Shown: positions 17,868-27,200 of the stretch, in pieces
How the letters are laid out: each line of letters starts with the position of its first letter
How positions within the stretch are numbered: position 1 is the stretch's first letter
DNA from: Catellatospora bangladeshensis
GTDB lineage: Bacteria > Actinomycetota > Actinomycetes > Mycobacteriales > Micromonosporaceae
Direction of reading: 5' to 3'
Assembly: GCF_016862575.1 (NCBI RefSeq)
Contig: NZ_BONF01000063.1
Coordinates: 1-41,965 of the forward strand
DNA length: 41,965 nt
Notes under the pieces: generated by a model
What the model was told of the DNA's origin: nothing
What the model saw: the letters and a program-made list of their open reading frames with translations, nothing else
Database searches by the model: none
Translations under genes and position numbers: made by a program

Positions 17868-20849
17868 GTGAGACTCAACCGACGGGCCGGTCGACGACCG
17901 GCCTCGATGGTGCTCGCCGTCGTCGCCACCGCCGCGCTCGCGGCCTCGGCGACCGCGGGCGCCCAGGCGGCCCCGCCCAGCTCGGAGGCCACCGCGCTGT
18001 ACCTGGTGCAGACGGTCAGCGACCCGGTCGCCACGTACTCCGGCGGCGTCAGCGGCTACGCCGCGACCCGGCCCGCCGCCGGGGAGCGGGTGGACGCCCA
18101 CTCCTCCGCCTCCCAGCGCTGGCGTGACCGGCTGCGCGGCGAGCACGACGCCGCGCTGCGCGGCGCCCGGGTCGACACCCGCCGCAAGTCCTACGACTAC
18201 GGCGTCACCTTCAACGGCTTCAGCGCCCGCCTCACCGCCGCCGAGGCGGCCCGGCTGCGCGCCGACGGCGGCGTGCTGCGCGTGTGGAAGAGCGAGCAGC
18301 TGACCGCCGATACCATCACCACCCGCGACTTCCTGGGCCTGACCGGCACCGGGGGCGTATGGAACAAGCAGTTCGCAGGCGACGCGCACGCCGGTGAGGG
18401 CGTCATCGTCGGCATCATCGACTCCGGCATCTGGGTGGAGAACCCGTCGTTCGCCGCGCTGCCCACCCCGCGCCCGGACCAGCGCACCATCAACAAGAAG
18501 TGGAAGGGCACCTGCGACGTCGGCGTCGAGCAGCCGGTGTCCTGCAACAACAAGGTGATCGGCGCCCGCTACTTCCACGACGACGCCAACGTCAACGAGG
18601 CCGAGTTCCTCTCCCCGCGTGACTACAACGGGCACGGCTCGCACACCGCCTCCACCACGGCCGGCAACTTCGGCGTGCCCGCCTCGATCAACGGCGGCTC
18701 GGTCGGCACCGTGTCCGGTGTCGCCCCGGCGGCGCGGATCGCGGCGTACAAGGTGCTCTGGCACAACCCGGCGGCGGGCAACTCCTCCGGCGGCACCGCC
18801 GACATCGTGGCCGCGATCGACGCGGCCGTCGCCGACGGCGTCGACGTGATCAACTACTCCATCTCGGGCTCGCGGCAGTACGTCGTCGACCCGGCGGAGA
18901 TCGCGTTCCTCAACGCCGCCGCCGCGGGCGTGTTCGTCGCCGCCTCGGCCGGCAACTCCGGCGACCAGCTCGGCGCGGGCAGCGTCGCGCACAACTCGCC
19001 GTGGCTGACCACGGTCGCGGCCAGCACGCACGACCGCGGCAACACCAAGACGCTGACCCTGGGCGACGGCTCGACCTACACCGGTGTCGGCGTCGGCCCG
19101 GCGGTCGGCCCGGCCACCCTGATCGACTCCACCGTCGCGGGCCTGGCCGGCGCGGACCAGGCGCTGGTCAACCTGTGCTACATCGGCACGCTGGACCCGG
19201 CGAAGGTGGCGGGCAAGATCGTGCTGTGCGACCGGGGCGGCAACGCCCGGGTGGACAAGAGCAAGGCGGTCGCCGACGCGGGCGGCATCGGCATGATCCA
19301 GGCGAACACCAGCAGCGCCCAGTCGCTCAACGCCGACTTCCACTCGGTGCCCAGCGTGCACCTGGACGCCACGGCGGGCGCCGCGGTCACCGCGTACGCC
19401 GCCACGGCCAACCCGACCGCCGCCATCTCCGCGGTCAGCGCCGACCCGGTGCGCGCCCCGGTCATGGCCGGCTTCTCGTCCTACGGCCCGGCCCTGGCCG
19501 GCAACGGCGACCTGCTCAAGCCGGACATCACCGGCCCCGGCGTGGACGTGATCGCCGCCGTAGCGCCGCCGAACAACGGCGGCAACAACTTCAACTCGCT
19601 GTCGGGCACCTCGATGTCCTCGCCGCACATCGCCGGCCTGGCCGCCCTGCTCAAGAGCAAGAACCCGAAGTGGTCGCCGATGTGGATCAAGTCGGCGCTG
19701 ATGACCACCGCCACCACCAAGGACAACACCGGCCAGCCGATCCAGTGGTCGCAGGGTGACGCCACCCCGCTCAACTACGGCTCCGGCCACGTCGTGCCCG
19801 GCAGCGCCTTCGACCCGGGCCTGGTCTACGACTCCACCCCGGAGCAGTGGCTGCAGTACGCCTGCGGCATCGGCCAGCTCCAGCTGATCACCGAGGAGTC
19901 GTTCTGCCAGTCGGTCGGCTCGATCGACCCGAGCGACCTGAACTACCCGTCGATCGCCGTCGGCGACCTGCCGGGCGTGCAGACCGTGACCCGCCGGGTC
20001 ACCAACATCAGCAAGAACTCCTCGGTGTACGCCGCACAGGTGACCGCCCCGGCCGGGTTCAAGGTCACGGTGTCGCCGAAGACGATGACGGTGCCGCCGG
20101 GCGCCACCAAGTCGTTCAAGGTCACCGTCACCCGCACCACGGCCACGGCCGGCACCTGGGCATTCGGCTCGCTGAGCTGGTCCGACCTGCGCGGCCACAA
20201 GGTGACCAGCCCCATCGCGGTGCGTTACGCCGCGCTGGCCGCCCCGGTCGAGGCCACCGGCTCGGGCACGAGCGGCAGCGTCGCGCTGCCGGTCCGCACC
20301 GGCTACGCGGGCACGCTGACCACGGCGGTGTCCGGCCTGACCGCCGCCGAGGTGAGCGGCCTGGCCTTCGACGGCCCGAGCTCGACCTTCACCCCGGTGG
20401 TGTCGGGCTCGACGAAGAAGGTCACGGTGACGGTCCCGGCCGGCACCGCGCTGGCCCGCTTCTCCACGTTCGACGCCGACGTCCCCATGGGCACCGACGT
20501 CGACCTGCACGTCTTCCCGGCGGGCATGACCACCGGCGAGGTGGCCACCAGCGACGGCGGCACCGCGCAGGAGTCGGTGACGCTGGGCGCGGGCAGCTAC
20601 GACGTGTACGTGCACCTGTTCGCGTCGTCCGGCGCGCTCACCGTGCCCGGCCACGCCTGGGTCGTGCCGTCCGCCGCGGCCGGCAACCTCACGGCCACCC
20701 CGGCCACCCAGCCCGCCTCCGTCAACGGCGCCGCCACGGTGACCGCGACCTGGTCCGGGCTCACCGCGGGCGTGCGCTACCTCGGCGTGCTCACCTTCGG
20801 TGACGGCACCTCGGCCGTCGGCCGCTCGGTGCTGGCGATCACGGGCTGA
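17868..20849 (+). CDS. Secreted subtilisin-like serine protease (S8) with PA insert
   Basis: 993 residues from GTG 17868 behind AGGAGGGA. The signal peptide is near residues 10-35 (MVLAVVATAALAASATAGAQA). An I9 inhibitor propeptide spans about 45-150 (GVTFNGFSARLTAAEAARL). The S8 domain has Asp185 (GIIDSGIW), His256 (NGHGSHTAST), an oxyanion region (ASAGNSG) and Ser582 (SGTSMSSPHIAGLAAL). A PA domain is inserted at about 400-525 (NLCYIGTLDPAKVAGKIVLCDRGG). After the catalytic part come Fn3-like/beta domains (about 680-800) and a C-terminal domain (LHVFPAGMTTGEVATSDGGTAQESVTL). The plan matches large extracellular actinobacterial subtilases. It would be autoprocessed and degrade proteins outside the cell. 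Confidence 0.92.
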   Translation: MRLNRRAGRRPASMVLAVVATAALAASATAGAQAAPPSSEATALYLVQTVSDPVATYSGGVSGYAATRPAAGERVDAHSSASQRWRDRLRGEHDAALRGARVDTRRKSYDYGVTFNGFSARLTAAEAARLRADGGVLRVWKSEQLTADTITTRDFLGLTGTGGVWNKQFAGDAHAGEGVIVGIIDSGIWVENPSFAALPTPRPDQRTINKKWKGTCDVGVEQPVSCNNKVIGARYFHDDANVNEAEFLSPRDYNGHGSHTASTTAGNFGVPASINGGSVGTVSGVAPAARIAAYKVLWHNPAAGNSSGGTADIVAAIDAAVADGVDVINYSISGSRQYVVDPAEIAFLNAAAAGVFVAASAGNSGDQLGAGSVAHNSPWLTTVAASTHDRGNTKTLTLGDGSTYTGVGVGPAVGPATLIDSTVAGLAGADQALVNLCYIGTLDPAKVAGKIVLCDRGGNARVDKSKAVADAGGIGMIQANTSSAQSLNADFHSVPSVHLDATAGAAVTAYAATANPTAAISAVSADPVRAPVMAGFSSYGPALAGNGDLLKPDITGPGVDVIAAVAPPNNGGNNFNSLSGTSMSSPHIAGLAALLKSKNPKWSPMWIKSALMTTATTKDNTGQPIQWSQGDATPLNYGSGHVVPGSAFDPGLVYDSTPEQWLQYACGIGQLQLITEESFCQSVGSIDPSDLNYPSIAVGDLPGVQTVTRRVTNISKNSSVYAAQVTAPAGFKVTVSPKTMTVPPGATKSFKVTVTRTTATAGTWAFGSLSWSDLRGHKVTSPIAVRYAALAAPVEATGSGTSGSVALPVRTGYAGTLTTAVSGLTAAEVSGLAFDGPSSTFTPVVSGSTKKVTVTVPAGTALARFSTFDADVPMGTDVDLHVFPAGMTTGEVATSDGGTAQESVTLGAGSYDVYVHLFASSGALTVPGHAWVVPSAAAGNLTATPATQPASVNGAATVTATWSGLTAGVRYLGVLTFGDGTSAVGRSVLAITG

Positions 20850-20863
20850 TCCCCGTAACGAAG

Positions 20864-20897
20864 AAGGGGCGTCCTCCCGGCCGGGAGGACGCCCCTT
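20864..20897. terminator. Bidirectional terminator
   Basis: AAGGGGCGTCCTCCCGG is followed directly by its 17-bp exact complement, between the subtilase gene and the convergent gene ending at 20909. Confidence 0.9.
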
Positions 20898-20908
20898 TCA
20901 CGTGCGGG

Positions 20909-21631
20909 TCAGTACTGCATGACGCAGTACACGACCGTCGGATGCGTGAACCGGTACCACCGGTTCCACTTGTAGTCCTTGGTGCACTTGTTGCCGTTCG
21001 AGGCGCCCGGCACGATGTCGATCACGTGCACGGTGCCCTTCGCCTTGCACTTGGCCGCTGCGGTGACGAAGCCGCTGCCCTTGGCGAACTGGTAGCAGTA
21101 GGTGCGCACCAGGTGCAGTTGCAGGCAGAGCCGGTAGCCGTCCACCGTGATGTACGGCCCCGCCGGGTCCGAGCAGCTGTTCCGCTTGTAGTCCACCGAC
21201 AGCACCCGGTACGTGCCCTGGGAGCCGTTGCAGTTGCCCACCCCGAGGAACGTGCCGCTCGCGTCGACGGAGATGCAGTCACCGATCGAGACGGGCGCGG
21301 GCGGCGGCGCGGCCTCCGTGGTGGGCGGCGGCGGGGGAGGGGAGTACGTGTACTCCGACTGCGCCGCGGCGGGCGTGCGCGGCGACGGGTCGTCGCTCTT
21401 GTTCGCGCTGTACAGCACGAACCCGCCCACGCAGAGCCCCGCCAGGCACAGCACCAGGACACCGGCGATCACGCCGATGATCAGGCCGGTGTTGCTCTTC
21501 TTCGGCGGCGGCAGCGGCGGGAACGGCGGCGGAGGCGGCGGGAACGCGCCCGGCGGCGTCGGGGGGCCGGGCGGGCCCGGCGGGGGTGGCAGCGTCACCC
21601 GTGGAGTGTTCCACGGATCATCAAGCGCCAC
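20909..21631 (-). CDS. LppU/SCO3897-like membrane-anchored protein
   Basis: 240 residues if it starts at GTG 21629-21631; GTG at the TLPPPPG segment is a shorter alternative. The N-terminus is a cytosolic Pro/Gly tract (LPPPPGPPGPPTPPGAFPPP), then KK and one transmembrane helix (GLIIGVIAGVLVLCLAGLCVGGFVLY). The outside part has a short Pro linker and a small domain with eight cysteines, beginning GDCISVDASGTFLGVGNC, with YRLCLQLHLV in the middle. This order (Pro tract, helix, 'GDC' domain) is that of LppU/SCO3897 family proteins, which are common in actinobacteria and of unknown role. It diverges from the membrane protein at 21755. Confidence 0.72.
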   Translation of the reverse strand: MALDDPWNTPRVTLPPPPGPPGPPTPPGAFPPPPPPFPPLPPPKKSNTGLIIGVIAGVLVLCLAGLCVGGFVLYSANKSDDPSPRTPAAAQSEYTYSPPPPPPTTEAAPPPAPVSIGDCISVDASGTFLGVGNCNGSQGTYRVLSVDYKRNSCSDPAGPYITVDGYRLCLQLHLVRTYCYQFAKGSGFVTAAAKCKAKGTVHVIDIVPGASNGNKCTKDYKWNRWYRFTHPTVVYCVMQY

Positions 21632-21754
21632 CGAAACGGAGGTCCACAACAGACGGACTCCTCCGCGCGGGTGAGCCGCCCGCTCACCCGCGCGAGCGAT
21701 CACTTCTCCCAGCTCAGCACGCAGGATCGAGGCACCACGAACCAGGGAGAGAAG

Positions 21755-22405
21755 ATGACCATCGCACGTGCCCTCGTCGCCGCGCCGCTGCTCCTGCTGG
21801 CCTACGGCGTCATCCGCATCATCGACGGCCTGGACGGCGTACGCGGACCCGGCGTCGCCTGGACCACCGGCCACCTCGCGTTCGTGCTCGCGCTGGCGCT
21901 GTTCATACCGATCATGTGGACGATGCGGCGCCTGGCCGGGGCCGGGCGGGCCGCCACGGCCGCGGCCGTGACCGGGTTCGCCGGGATCGCGGCGCTGACC
22001 GTGCAGTTCGGCATCGACCTGGTGCTCGGCTTCCTCGCGGACGACAAGGCCGAGATGAGCGCCATGGCCCGCTCGATCATGGACCTGCCCGGCGTGACGC
22101 CGGTGGTCTACACGTTCGGCCCGATGCTGTTCTACGTCGCGCAGGTGTGGCTGGTCGTCCAGCTCGCGGTGCGCCGCCAGGTGAAGGTGTGGACCCCGGT
22201 GCTGGTGCTCACCGACATGATCCTGCCGTTCGTCGACAAGGACCTCATCCCCATCGGCGCGATCTGCCTGCTGATCTCCTTCGTGCCGCTGATCCGCACC
22301 CTGCGGGCGGGCGAAACGGCCGGGACGGCGACGCCCGGCCGCACCGGCAACGCCGCGGACACCGCGGACCGCACCGGCGCCGCGCGGCCGGCTTCGGTGG
22401 CCTGA
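21755..22405 (+). CDS. Polytopic membrane protein, function unknown
   Basis: 216 residues from ATG 21755 with AGGGAGAG upstream. Six hydrophobic segments are visible (ALVAAPLLLLAYGVI, GHLAFVLALALFIPIMW, AAVTGFAGIAALTVQFGIDLVL, VVYTFGPMLFYVAQVWLVVQL, WTPVLVLTDMIL, LIPIGAICLLISFVPLI), then a Thr/Ala-rich tail. No catalytic motif is seen. It lies 68 bp before the leaderless histidine kinase gene and in the same direction, so it may be functionally linked to that two-component system. Confidence 0.7.
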   Translation: MTIARALVAAPLLLLAYGVIRIIDGLDGVRGPGVAWTTGHLAFVLALALFIPIMWTMRRLAGAGRAATAAAVTGFAGIAALTVQFGIDLVLGFLADDKAEMSAMARSIMDLPGVTPVVYTFGPMLFYVAQVWLVVQLAVRRQVKVWTPVLVLTDMILPFVDKDLIPIGAICLLISFVPLIRTLRAGETAGTATPGRTGNAADTADRTGAARPASVA

Positions 22406-22459
22406 GCGTGCGTGCCGAGGACGTCCGGCGGGCGGCCACCGTCCGCCGCTGTGGCTGGT

Positions 22460-22465
22460 TAGGCT
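22460..22465 (+). promoter_or_regulatory. -10 box of leaderless histidine kinase transcript
   Basis: TAGGCT, 8 nt before ATG 22474, with no ribosome site between. The kinase and its response regulator would be transcribed from here. Confidence 0.45.
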
Positions 22466-22473
22466 GGGCGACC

Positions 22474-23535
22474 ATGCGACACGACCGGTGGCGGGACCTC
22501 GGCCTGACCGCCCTGGTGCTGTTCGCCCAGTCGGCGCCGTTCCTGGTGACGCGCCCGAGCGAGGGCGCTGGATGGCCCATGGTGTCCTGGCTCCCGGTGG
22601 TGCTGTCGGCGCTGCCGGTGGCCGTGCGGCGGCGGTGGCCCGCGAGCTGCCTGCTGCTGTCGGCGATCGGTGTCGGCCTCTACGGCCTCGCCGAGACCGC
22701 CCCCGCCCAGCCCATCTGGTACGGCCCGCTCATCTGCATGTACGCGGTGGCGTACCAGTCCACCCGCGTGATCCGGATCGCCTCGCTGGCGGTCACCGCC
22801 CTGGGCATGCTGCTCACCATCGGCTCCCTGAACACGGCGGTACGCGAGCTGTCCACCTGGTCGGCCGCGTACGCCCTGGGCGCCCTCACCCGGGCCCGCC
22901 GGGAGACCGCGCTCGCCGCCGAGCGTCAGGCCGCGGAGCTGGCCGCCGCACGGGAACGCGCCCGCATCGCCCAGGACCTGCACGACATCCTCGGCCACGC
23001 GTTCAGCCTGATGGTGGTGCAGGCCGAGGCGGGCGCGGCGATCGCCCGCACCGACCCGGACCGCGCCGAACGCGCCTTCGACGCCATCTCCACGGCCGGC
23101 CGCGACGCGATGACCCAGCTCCGCACGACCGTCGGCGCGCTGCGTGAGCCCGGCCGGGCGCCGCAGCCGACCCTGGCCGACCTTCCGGAGCTGCTGCGGC
23201 AGGTGGAGGACGCCGGGCTCGCCGCCCGCCTGGCCGAGCACGGACCACGGCGGCCGGTGCCCGCCCAGGTGCAGCTCGCGGCATACCGCCTGGTCCAGGA
23301 GGCGATCACGAACGTGGTCAAGCACGCGGGCGCGACCTCGGTCGAGGTCGTGCTCGACTGGCGGCCGGGGGAGCTGGCGGTCACGGTGATCGACGACGGG
23401 CGCGGCCCCGATCCCCGGCGGACCGGCGGGCACGGCCTGACCGGCATCGCCGAGCGGGTCGCCGCGGCCGGCGGCCGGGTGGCGCACGGGCCCGCACCCG
23501 CGGGCGGATTCCGGGTGGAGGCGGTGTTCGGATGA
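22474..23535 (+). CDS. NarL-type sensor histidine kinase
   Basis: 353 residues from ATG 22474. The N-terminal half has four to five membrane helices with almost no extracellular loop, so the signal is probably sensed within the membrane. A helical linker (RRETALAAERQAAELAAARERARIAQ) leads to the HisKA_3 phosphoacceptor DLHDILGHAFSLM with His170. The HATPase_c domain follows, with an N-box (QEAITNVVKHAGATSVEV) and G-box (VIDDGRGPDPRRTGGHGLTGIAERV). The stop overlaps the start of the response regulator gene (ATGA), so the pair is coupled. No target gene could be identified; the flanking membrane proteins at 21755 and 24293 are candidates. Confidence 0.92.
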   Translation: MRHDRWRDLGLTALVLFAQSAPFLVTRPSEGAGWPMVSWLPVVLSALPVAVRRRWPASCLLLSAIGVGLYGLAETAPAQPIWYGPLICMYAVAYQSTRVIRIASLAVTALGMLLTIGSLNTAVRELSTWSAAYALGALTRARRETALAAERQAAELAAARERARIAQDLHDILGHAFSLMVVQAEAGAAIARTDPDRAERAFDAISTAGRDAMTQLRTTVGALREPGRAPQPTLADLPELLRQVEDAGLAARLAEHGPRRPVPAQVQLAAYRLVQEAITNVVKHAGATSVEVVLDWRPGELAVTVIDDGRGPDPRRTGGHGLTGIAERVAAAGGRVAHGPAPAGGFRVEAVFG

Positions 23536-24197
23536 TCAGAGTGGTGGTCGCCGACGACCAGGAACTGGTCCGGGCGGGGTTCGCGACGATCCTGTCGGTG
23601 CAGCCGGACATCGAGGTGGTCGCCGAGGCGGGCACCGGCCGCGAAGCCGTCGCCGCGGTCGAGCGGCACCGCCCCGACGTCGCGCTGCTCGACATCCGCA
23701 TGCCCGGCCTCGACGGCATCGAGGCCGCCCGCCTGATCTGCGCGGACACCGGCACCCGCGTGATCATGCTGACCACGTTCGACTCCGACGAGTACGTGTT
23801 CGCCGCGCTGCACGCCGGGGCCAGCGGCTTCCTGCTCAAGGACGTACGCCGCGACGACCTGCTGCACGCCGTGCGGGTCGTGCACGACGGGCAGTCGCTG
23901 CTCGCGCCCGGCGTCACCCGGCGGCTGATCGACGACGTGCTCGCCGTGCACCGGCGCGAGGGCCGCGCGCACGTGCGCCAGGTGCCGGGGCTGGACCAGC
24001 TCACCGACCGCGAGCGGGAGACGCTGGTGCTGCTCGGCCGGGGACTGTCCAACGCCGAGCTGGCCAAGGCCCTGTTCGTCACCGAGAACACGGTGAAGAC
24101 GCACGTCAGCAACGTGCTGAGCAAGCTCGGCCTGCGCGACCGGGTGCAGGCGGTGATCTGCGCGTACGAGTCGGGCCTGATCGCGCCGGGCGGCTGA
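23532..24197 (+). CDS. NarL/LuxR-family response regulator
   Basis: 221 residues, partner of the kinase ending at 23535. The receiver domain has acidic residues Asp8/Asp9, phosphoacceptor Asp54 (VALLDIRMPG), the conserved Thr in MLTTFD and the Lys in FLLKDVRRDD. The LuxR-type helix-turn-helix is at about 155-215 (LTDRERETLVLLGRGLSNAELA, then TVKTHVSNVLSKLGLRDRVQAV). It binds DNA as a dimer when phosphorylated. The start is fixed by the 4-nt overlap with the kinase stop. Confidence 0.95.
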   Translation: MIRVVVADDQELVRAGFATILSVQPDIEVVAEAGTGREAVAAVERHRPDVALLDIRMPGLDGIEAARLICADTGTRVIMLTTFDSDEYVFAALHAGASGFLLKDVRRDDLLHAVRVVHDGQSLLAPGVTRRLIDDVLAVHRREGRAHVRQVPGLDQLTDRERETLVLLGRGLSNAELAKALFVTENTVKTHVSNVLSKLGLRDRVQAVICAYESGLIAPGG

Positions 24198-24292
24198 CCG
24201 GTTCCTGCCATGAGTGATCTCCAGCAGCTCTTGGCCGGGCGGCGATCGGCATGGATGATTCCCGGCGTGGTGTCGGCGGAGGGAGCACGCGG

Positions 24293-24982
24293 GTGAGGGC
24301 GATCGTCGCGAGTCCGGCTTCGTGGTGGCGGCTGGCGCTGGTCACCGTGGGCGTGCTGGGGCTGCTGTCGGGCACCCACCGGCTGACCTTCTACACCAGC
24401 CAGACCACGGTCGTCGCGCTCGGCTACTTCGGCGGCGTCCTGTACTGGTCGGTGCGCCGCGGCACGAGCGACCCGGCCGCGCCCCGGCTGCGCGGCGCGG
24501 TCACCCTCTGGATCATGATCACCATGCTGGTGTCGCACTTCGTGAACAACCACGGGGAGAACCCGCTGCCCGGCCTCGCCGACCCCGACCCGGCGACGGC
24601 GCTGGTCAACCGGTCCACGTTCCTGCTGCACTACGTGCTGCCGCTGATGGTGCTGGCGGACTGGCTGGCCTTCGGGCCACGCCGGGTCACCCGCTGGAGC
24701 GACCTGCCCCTGTGGCTGATCTGGCCGACGGCGTACGTGGTGCTGTCGGTGTTCCGCGCGTTCGCCTTTCCCACAGCGGAGAACCGCTACCCGTACGGGT
24801 TCCTCGACCCGACCGAGGGCGGCTACGGCTCCGTCCTCATCGGGGTGCTGCGCCTCGCCGTCGGCATCGCCCTGCTCGGCGCCGCGCTGATCGGCGTCGA
24901 CCGGCTGCTCGGCCGCGGATCCGGCCATGCGGACCGCCCCGAGGAGGCAGCGGAGCCCTCCGTCAGGATCTCAGCCGCCTGA
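24293..24982 (+). CDS. Pr6Pr-like integral membrane protein
   Basis: 229 residues from GTG 24293, which has GGAGGGAG upstream. ATG 24251 in the same frame lacks a ribosome site. Six membrane segments are seen (WWRLALVTVGVLGLLSG, TTVVALGYFGGVLYWSV, LWIMITMLVSHFV, LLHYVLPLMVLADWLAF, LPLWLIWPTAYVVLSVFRAF, GVLRLAVGIALLGAALIGV). Signature pieces are VNHH-like FVNNHGE, LHYVLPL and YPYGFLDP, as in the actinobacterial Pr6Pr membrane protein family. Function is unknown. It converges on the CHAT operon. Confidence 0.72.
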   Translation: MRAIVASPASWWRLALVTVGVLGLLSGTHRLTFYTSQTTVVALGYFGGVLYWSVRRGTSDPAAPRLRGAVTLWIMITMLVSHFVNNHGENPLPGLADPDPATALVNRSTFLLHYVLPLMVLADWLAFGPRRVTRWSDLPLWLIWPTAYVVLSVFRAFAFPTAENRYPYGFLDPTEGGYGSVLIGVLRLAVGIALLGAALIGVDRLLGRGSGHADRPEEAAEPSVRISAA

Positions 24983-25045
24983 CGGGTGCCGCGTTGCACC
25001 GGGCGGGACCGGATCAGCCCTCGCCGTGGTGCACCGCCCCGTCAG
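24979..25045. terminator. Possible bidirectional terminator spanning both stop codons
   Basis: CTGACGGG (24979-24986) pairs with CCCGTCAG (25038-25045) across a GC-rich loop that can fold further (TGCACC/GGTGCA). It covers the stop codons of both convergent genes. Confidence 0.4.
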
Positions 25046-26184
25046 CGCTCCTCGCCGGGCTGCGCCCGTTCGCGGCGGAGCTGTTCCAACATGGCGGTGT
25101 CGGAAGCGAGGTCAGGGTGATCGACCTGGCGATCGAGGTCGACTACCAGCTCAAGTTCGTGGATCGCGCGGTCGAGATCCCCGTTTGCCCGGCAGATCAT
25201 CGCGATGTTGTACCGGGCGATCGTCTCGCTGGCGCGATCACCGATCGCCTGAAGTATGGGAAGGGCCTGCTCTATGTGGTACGAAGCCTGCCGCAGGTCG
25301 CCTAGCCGGTGGTGCGCGCCGCCGATGTTGGTGAGCGAGGTCGCCTCGCCGGCGCGGTCACCGACGTCCCGCTGGATGGCCAGTGCCTGCCGGAAGTAGG
25401 TCAGGGCCCGCCGCGGATCGTCGCTGCTGTACACGATTCCGATGTTGTTGAGGGTGGTCGCCTCGCCGGCGCGGTTGCCGACCTCCTGCATGATGGGCAT
25501 GGCCCGCTGGTAGTAGGCCAGGGCCTGCGTCTGGTCGCCCAGTCTGTAGTGCACGCTGCCGATGTTGTTGAGCGTGGTCGCCCCGCCGGCACCGTCACCG
25601 ATCTCCTGCTGGATGGACAGAGCCTGCTGGTAGTAGGCCAGGGCCTGCTGCCGGTCGCCGAGCCTTTCGTACACGTTGCCGATGTTGTTGAGCGTGGTCG
25701 CCTCGCCAGAGCGGTCACCGACCTCGCGCGTGATGGGCAGTGCCTGTTCGTAGTAGCTCAGGGCTTTTCGTCGATCGCTCAGCCGGTGATGCACGCCGCC
25801 GATGTTGTTGAGTGCGGCGGCTTCACCGGGGCGGTCGCCCTTCTCCCGCCGGATGGCCAGGGCCTGCTCATAGTTGGCCAGGGCCTCCCACGGCCGCCCG
25901 GTGGAGACCAGGGCCCAGCCCAGGTCGTGGAAGGCGGCGGCATCGGGGCCGAGCGTGAGCGTCGCTCGCGCCAGGGCCGCCGTGTCGGCGAAGCGCGACC
26001 TGACCATCCACAGCCCGGCGACCCGGTTTCCGACATCCCGCGCGATCAACGGCTCCCGGCCGGCCACCGCCAGCCGGTGCACCTCCACCCAGCGCGAGAC
26101 CGTCGCCGTAGACCCGTGCGGAGCCGGTCGGGTCCGGTCCGCAGCGGGACCGCCGTGTACCGCGGCCTCCGAACCATCCGTCAA
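25042..26184 (-). CDS. TPR protein C of the CHAT-STAND operon
   Basis: 380 residues from TTG 26182-26184, overlapping the stop of the preceding TPR gene (TTGA) and preceded by AGGAAGGG. An N-terminal module (about residues 30-85; VEVHRLAVAGREPLIARDVGNRVAGLW...ATLTLGPDAA) is shared with the other two TPR proteins of the operon. Then come six near-identical 40-residue TPRs marked by EAxTLNNIG (for example DRSGEATTLNNIGNVYERLGD). A C-terminal cap follows (RYNIAMICRANGDLDRAIHELELVVDLDRQVDHPDLASDTAMLEQ). There is no signal peptide or enzyme motif. It is probably a sensor or adaptor for the CHAT-STAND protein. It is the last gene of the operon. Confidence 0.85.
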   Translation of the reverse strand: MTDGSEAAVHGGPAADRTRPAPHGSTATVSRWVEVHRLAVAGREPLIARDVGNRVAGLWMVRSRFADTAALARATLTLGPDAAAFHDLGWALVSTGRPWEALANYEQALAIRREKGDRPGEAAALNNIGGVHHRLSDRRKALSYYEQALPITREVGDRSGEATTLNNIGNVYERLGDRQQALAYYQQALSIQQEIGDGAGGATTLNNIGSVHYRLGDQTQALAYYQRAMPIMQEVGNRAGEATTLNNIGIVYSSDDPRRALTYFRQALAIQRDVGDRAGEATSLTNIGGAHHRLGDLRQASYHIEQALPILQAIGDRASETIARYNIAMICRANGDLDRAIHELELVVDLDRQVDHPDLASDTAMLEQLRRERAQPGEER

Positions 26185-27200
26185 GGTCGGCCCTTCCTGC
26201 CCGCCGCGCTCGATGCCGGAATGATCACCGGCTGATTCATGCCGGACTGGTCGCGTTCGCGGCGTACCTGTTCGAGCATCGCGGTGTCGGCTGCGATGTC
26301 ACGGTGATCGACCAGGCGGTCGAGATTGACGACCAATTCGAGCTCGCCGATCGCCCGGTCCAGATGCCCGCCCGCCCGGTGGATCATCGCAATGTTGTAC
26401 CGGGTGACCGCCTCGCCCGCCCGGTCGCCGACCTCCTGCCGGATGGGCAGGCTCTCCTCGTAGCAGGCCAGGGCCCGCTGCAGATCGCCCATGCCGTGGT
26501 ACACGCTGCCGATGTTGTTGAGGGTGACCGCCTCGCCGGCCCGGCCGCCGGTTTCGCGCAGGATGGGCAGGGCGTGCTCATAGCAGGCCAGGGCTTGCTG
26601 CAGCTCGCCCAGCCCATGGTGAACGCTGCCGATGTTGCTCAGCGTGGCGGCCTCGCCCGCCCGGTCGCCGACCTCGCGGCGGATCGGCAGGGCCTGTGCG
26701 TAACACGCCAGGGCCTGCTGCCGGTCGCCCAGCGCGTTGTACGCCAGACCCATGTTGTTGAGCGTCGCCGCTTCATGGGCGCGGTTGCCGATCTCTCTCA
26801 GGATGGGCAAGGCCTGGGCGTGGAATGCCAGAGCCCGCCGCTCTTCGCCCAGCCCGTGGTACACAGTGCCGATGCTGCTGAGGGTGATCGCTTCTCCGGC
26901 GCGGTCGCCGACCTCCCGCAACATGTGCAAGGCCTGCTCGAGGTAAGTCAGGGCACCTCGCTCGTCACCCCGCGCGTGGTGAACGCTACCGATGTTGCTG
27001 AGCGTGACCGCTTCGCCGACGCGGTCGCCTACCTCCCGCAGGATGGGCAGGGCCTGCTCGAAGCAGGCCAGGGACTTCCGGCGATCACCGAGCCCTTCGT
27101 ACACGTTGCCGATGTTGTTGAGCGTGGCCGCCTCGCTGGCATGGTCACCGGCCTGCCGCATGATGGCCAGGGCTCGCTCGTAGTAGGCCAGGGCCTGTTG
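25160..27200 (-). repeat. 120-bp tandem repeats encoding TPRs
   Basis: Within the two TPR genes the DNA repeats with a 120-bp period. A recurring core is TTGTTGAGCGTGGTCGCCTC (plus-strand sense) with small changes. Six units lie in the downstream gene and seven in the upstream one. The repeats are coding. Confidence 0.85.

Noticed and set aside
17610-20654. 1014-residue minus-strand open frame opposite the subtilase gene
   Set aside because: Gly/Arg/His/Val-rich composition without domains; it is the antisense shadow of a well-supported secreted protease.
21586-22473. N-terminal extension of the histidine kinase to 649 residues
   Set aside because: The extension is an out-of-frame shadow of the membrane protein gene; a -10 box and ATG at 22474 mark the true start.
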